Below, piece by piece: positions 4,449-5,835 of a stretch of DNA of 5,835 bases. The DNA comes from Actinomycetales bacterium (GTDB lineage Bacteria > Actinomycetota > Actinomycetes > Actinomycetales > Actinomycetaceae): positions 1-5,835 of the forward strand of contig JALHDK010000132.1 of assembly GCA_022838965.1 (NCBI GenBank). The letters are read 5' to 3'. The position numbers and the translations under genes were made by a program. Below the pieces are notes generated by a model. The model was not told where the DNA came from and did no database searches. It saw nothing but the letters and a program-made list of their open reading frames with translations. Each line of letters starts with the position of its first letter. Positions within the stretch are counted from its first letter, which is position 1.

Positions 4449-5835
4449 GGGACTTCTGGAGGGACCGCAGGGCCAGCCAGCCGAACGGAACCCGCGCCCA
4501 GAGCGTCAGCACGCGGAAGACCAGGGTCACCGAGAGGGCGGTCGCGGACGGGATGCCCGCGAGCGTGAGGCCCGAGGTGAGCGCGATCTCGATGGGTCCG
4601 ATACCGGCCGGGGACGGGACGAGCGAGCCCGCCGTGTTCGCGGCCAGGTAGGTGACCGCCAGGGTGGACAGCGGGAGGGAGTGTCCAAAGGCTGCCAGCG
4701 TGAACCCGAACGCCACCACGTAGGAGACGACCTGGATGATGTTGCCGGTGAAGCCGACGACGAGACGGCGCGGGTTGCCCATGAGCCACACCAGGCGCGG
4801 CCAGACCTGACGGAGGATGGGCCCGATCCTGCCCATCACCCACCCCCGGATCCGCGGGACCGCCACCAGCGCCCCGGCCAGCAGGACCACCAGGGCGAGC
4901 GCGACCATGATCGAGGTGGAGGGGAGGGCGAGCGAGCCCGCCGAGCCGGTGAAGATCGTCACCAGGATCAGCAGGACCACGGTGGAGACGAACCGTGACA
5001 GCGCGGTGAAGGAGACTGTCGCCACCGCCACGGGCGCCTCCACCTTCTGCCGGGAGAGGAACCGGAGGTCGATGGCGGCGGGGCCCACGCCCGCTGGTGC
5101 CACGAGGCTGACGATCGAGGCGGCGACCTGCGCCTTGGTGGTCTTCCAGACGTCCAGCGTCTCCTGGGTGAAGGCCACGAGTCCGAGGGCCGAACCGTAG
5201 AAGGTGAGCATGCCGGCGGCGAAGGCGGCCACCGCCCACCACGGGTTGGCCTGCTCGAACGCGGCCAGCACGTCCTCGAAGTTGAGCGAGCCGAAGACAA
5301 TGACCGCGGCGAACACGGCGATCGTGGTCGTGAAGACGGTGCGCAGGCTGAACCGGCGCACCTGGAGGGGTTCGGCGCTCGCGGTGGGGATGAGCTCCGT
5401 GAGCTCGTCCCGCAGCTCCCGGAGGATGGCCCGGCGGGACGCCATGGCGGCCCGGGTCTCGTGGGGGAGCACCACGGCCTGCAACAGGGGGGCGATGGAG
5501 GCCAGTTGCTGGTCGGAGAGGTTCCGCCGGGCCGAGGCCATGGCGCGCGGCACGCCCACCAGCAGCGCGATCAGGGTGAGGAGCTGGGCGAGGTCGAAAC
5601 GGCGGGACAGTTCGGACGAGGCGATCTCGCCCACCTCCCAGCCGCCGATCCACGCCCTGCCCTCCGCATCGACCTGGATCCGGGAGGCGGACAGGTTGCG
5701 GTGGGCGATGCCCCGGTCGTGCGCCGCGGCCACCTGCTGCCACAGGGTGTCCAGCAGCGCCTCCGGCACGTCCTCCAGGCTGGAGATGGGGCGGAGCCCG
5801 TCCACGTGGGGCTGCACGATCAGGATCGAGTCCGC
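4438..5835 (-). CDS. Flippase-like (lysylphosphatidylglycerol synthase TM family) protein with degenerate kinase-like domain, 5' end missing
   Basis: The frame is open to the right edge, so the N-terminus is missing; 465 residues are visible, numbered from the first codon at the edge. Residues 1 to about 150 resemble the C-lobe of a protein kinase: A-H-D-R-G-I-A-H-R-N-L (38-48) stands at the catalytic loop, A-W-I-G-G-W-E (61-67) at the DFG site, and R-F-D-L-A-Q-L-L (79-86) at the helix-F Asp. The HRD Asp is Asn and DFG reads GGW, so catalysis is unlikely. From about 163 come some eight membrane helices with the family's repeated motif: S-L-V-A-P-A-G-V-G-P (243-252) and S-L-V-P-S-P-A-G-I-G-P-I-E (404-416). 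This domain is the flippase-like half of MprF and of AglD-type proteins. The MprF aminoacyl transferase domain is not present at the C-terminus, which ends 40 residues after the motif. Substrate unknown. The gene leads into DUF2079 with an 11-nt overlap. Confidence 0.88.
   Translation of the reverse strand, partial: ADSILIVQPHVDGLRPISSLEDVPEALLDTLWQQVAAAHDRGIAHRNLSASRIQVDAEGRAWIGGWEVGEIASSELSRRFDLAQLLTLIALLVGVPRAMASARRNLSDQQLASIAPLLQAVVLPHETRAAMASRRAILRELRDELTELIPTASAEPLQVRRFSLRTVFTTTIAVFAAVIVFGSLNFEDVLAAFEQANPWWAVAAFAAGMLTFYGSALGLVAFTQETLDVWKTTKAQVAASIVSLVAPAGVGPAAIDLRFLSRQKVEAPVAVATVSFTALSRFVSTVVLLILVTIFTGSAGSLALPSTSIMVALALVVLLAGALVAVPRIRGWVMGRIGPILRQVWPRLVWLMGNPRRLVVGFTGNIIQVVSYVVAFGFTLAAFGHSLPLSTLAVTYLAANTAGSLVPSPAGIGPIEIALTSGLTLAGIPSATALSVTLVFRVLTLWARVPFGWLALRSLQKSHDL

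Noticed and set aside
2991..4568. A 525-codon plus-strand open frame opposite the DUF2079 gene
   Set aside because: Its product is rich in Arg, Gly, Pro, Gln and His with no domain pattern. It is antisense to a clear membrane protein and is explained by GC-rich codon positions.
4438..5817. Full MprF (lysyl-phosphatidylglycerol synthase)
   Set aside because: MprF has an aminoacyl transferase domain after the membrane part; this protein ends soon after the flippase-like helices and has a kinase-like part in front.

Overview
The window is about 70% G+C. Its genes have GC-rich third codon positions, GTG starts beside ATG starts, and AGGAG/GGAGG-type ribosome binding sites. With the protein families present, this points to a high-GC actinobacterium; Micrococcales or Propionibacteriales is a guess from general appearance only. 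No tRNA, rRNA, insertion sequence, CRISPR array or phage gene was seen, and base use is even throughout. It looks like ordinary chromosome with some lineage-specific membrane and envelope genes.

Layout: at the left edge is the 5' part of hisI (histidine biosynthesis) on the minus strand, running out of the window. A roughly 290-nt divergent intergenic region follows. It holds a perfect 13-bp inverted repeat and a strong hairpin just upstream of the next ribosome binding site. The plus strand then carries one gene, a PfkB/ribokinase-family sugar or nucleoside kinase (516-1472). It converges, with a 12-nt gap, on a minus-strand run filling the rest of the window.

Read in the direction of transcription, that run is: (a) a multi-pass flippase-like protein of the lysylphosphatidylglycerol-synthase transmembrane family, with a degenerate kinase-like domain in front of it (5' end outside the window); (b) a DUF2079 integral membrane protein whose start overlaps (a) by 11 nt; (c) a CopC-family copper-binding domain with a signal peptide and a C-terminal membrane anchor, 17 nt further on; (d) a membrane-anchored DsbA-like thioredoxin-fold protein, 46 nt further on. 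The tight spacing suggests one transcript.

All four products of the minus-strand run are predicted to be in, or anchored to, the membrane. The first two could handle a lipid-linked substrate: the flippase-like domain may move it and DUF2079 may act as a GT-C-like transferase. The last two carry a metal-binding and a thiol-redox fold to the outer face. That joint role is inference; the sequence directly supports only the families and the gene order. The most notable points are the kinase-like domain lacking its catalytic residues, the CopC protein without CopD or YcnI neighbours, and the structured divergent region.
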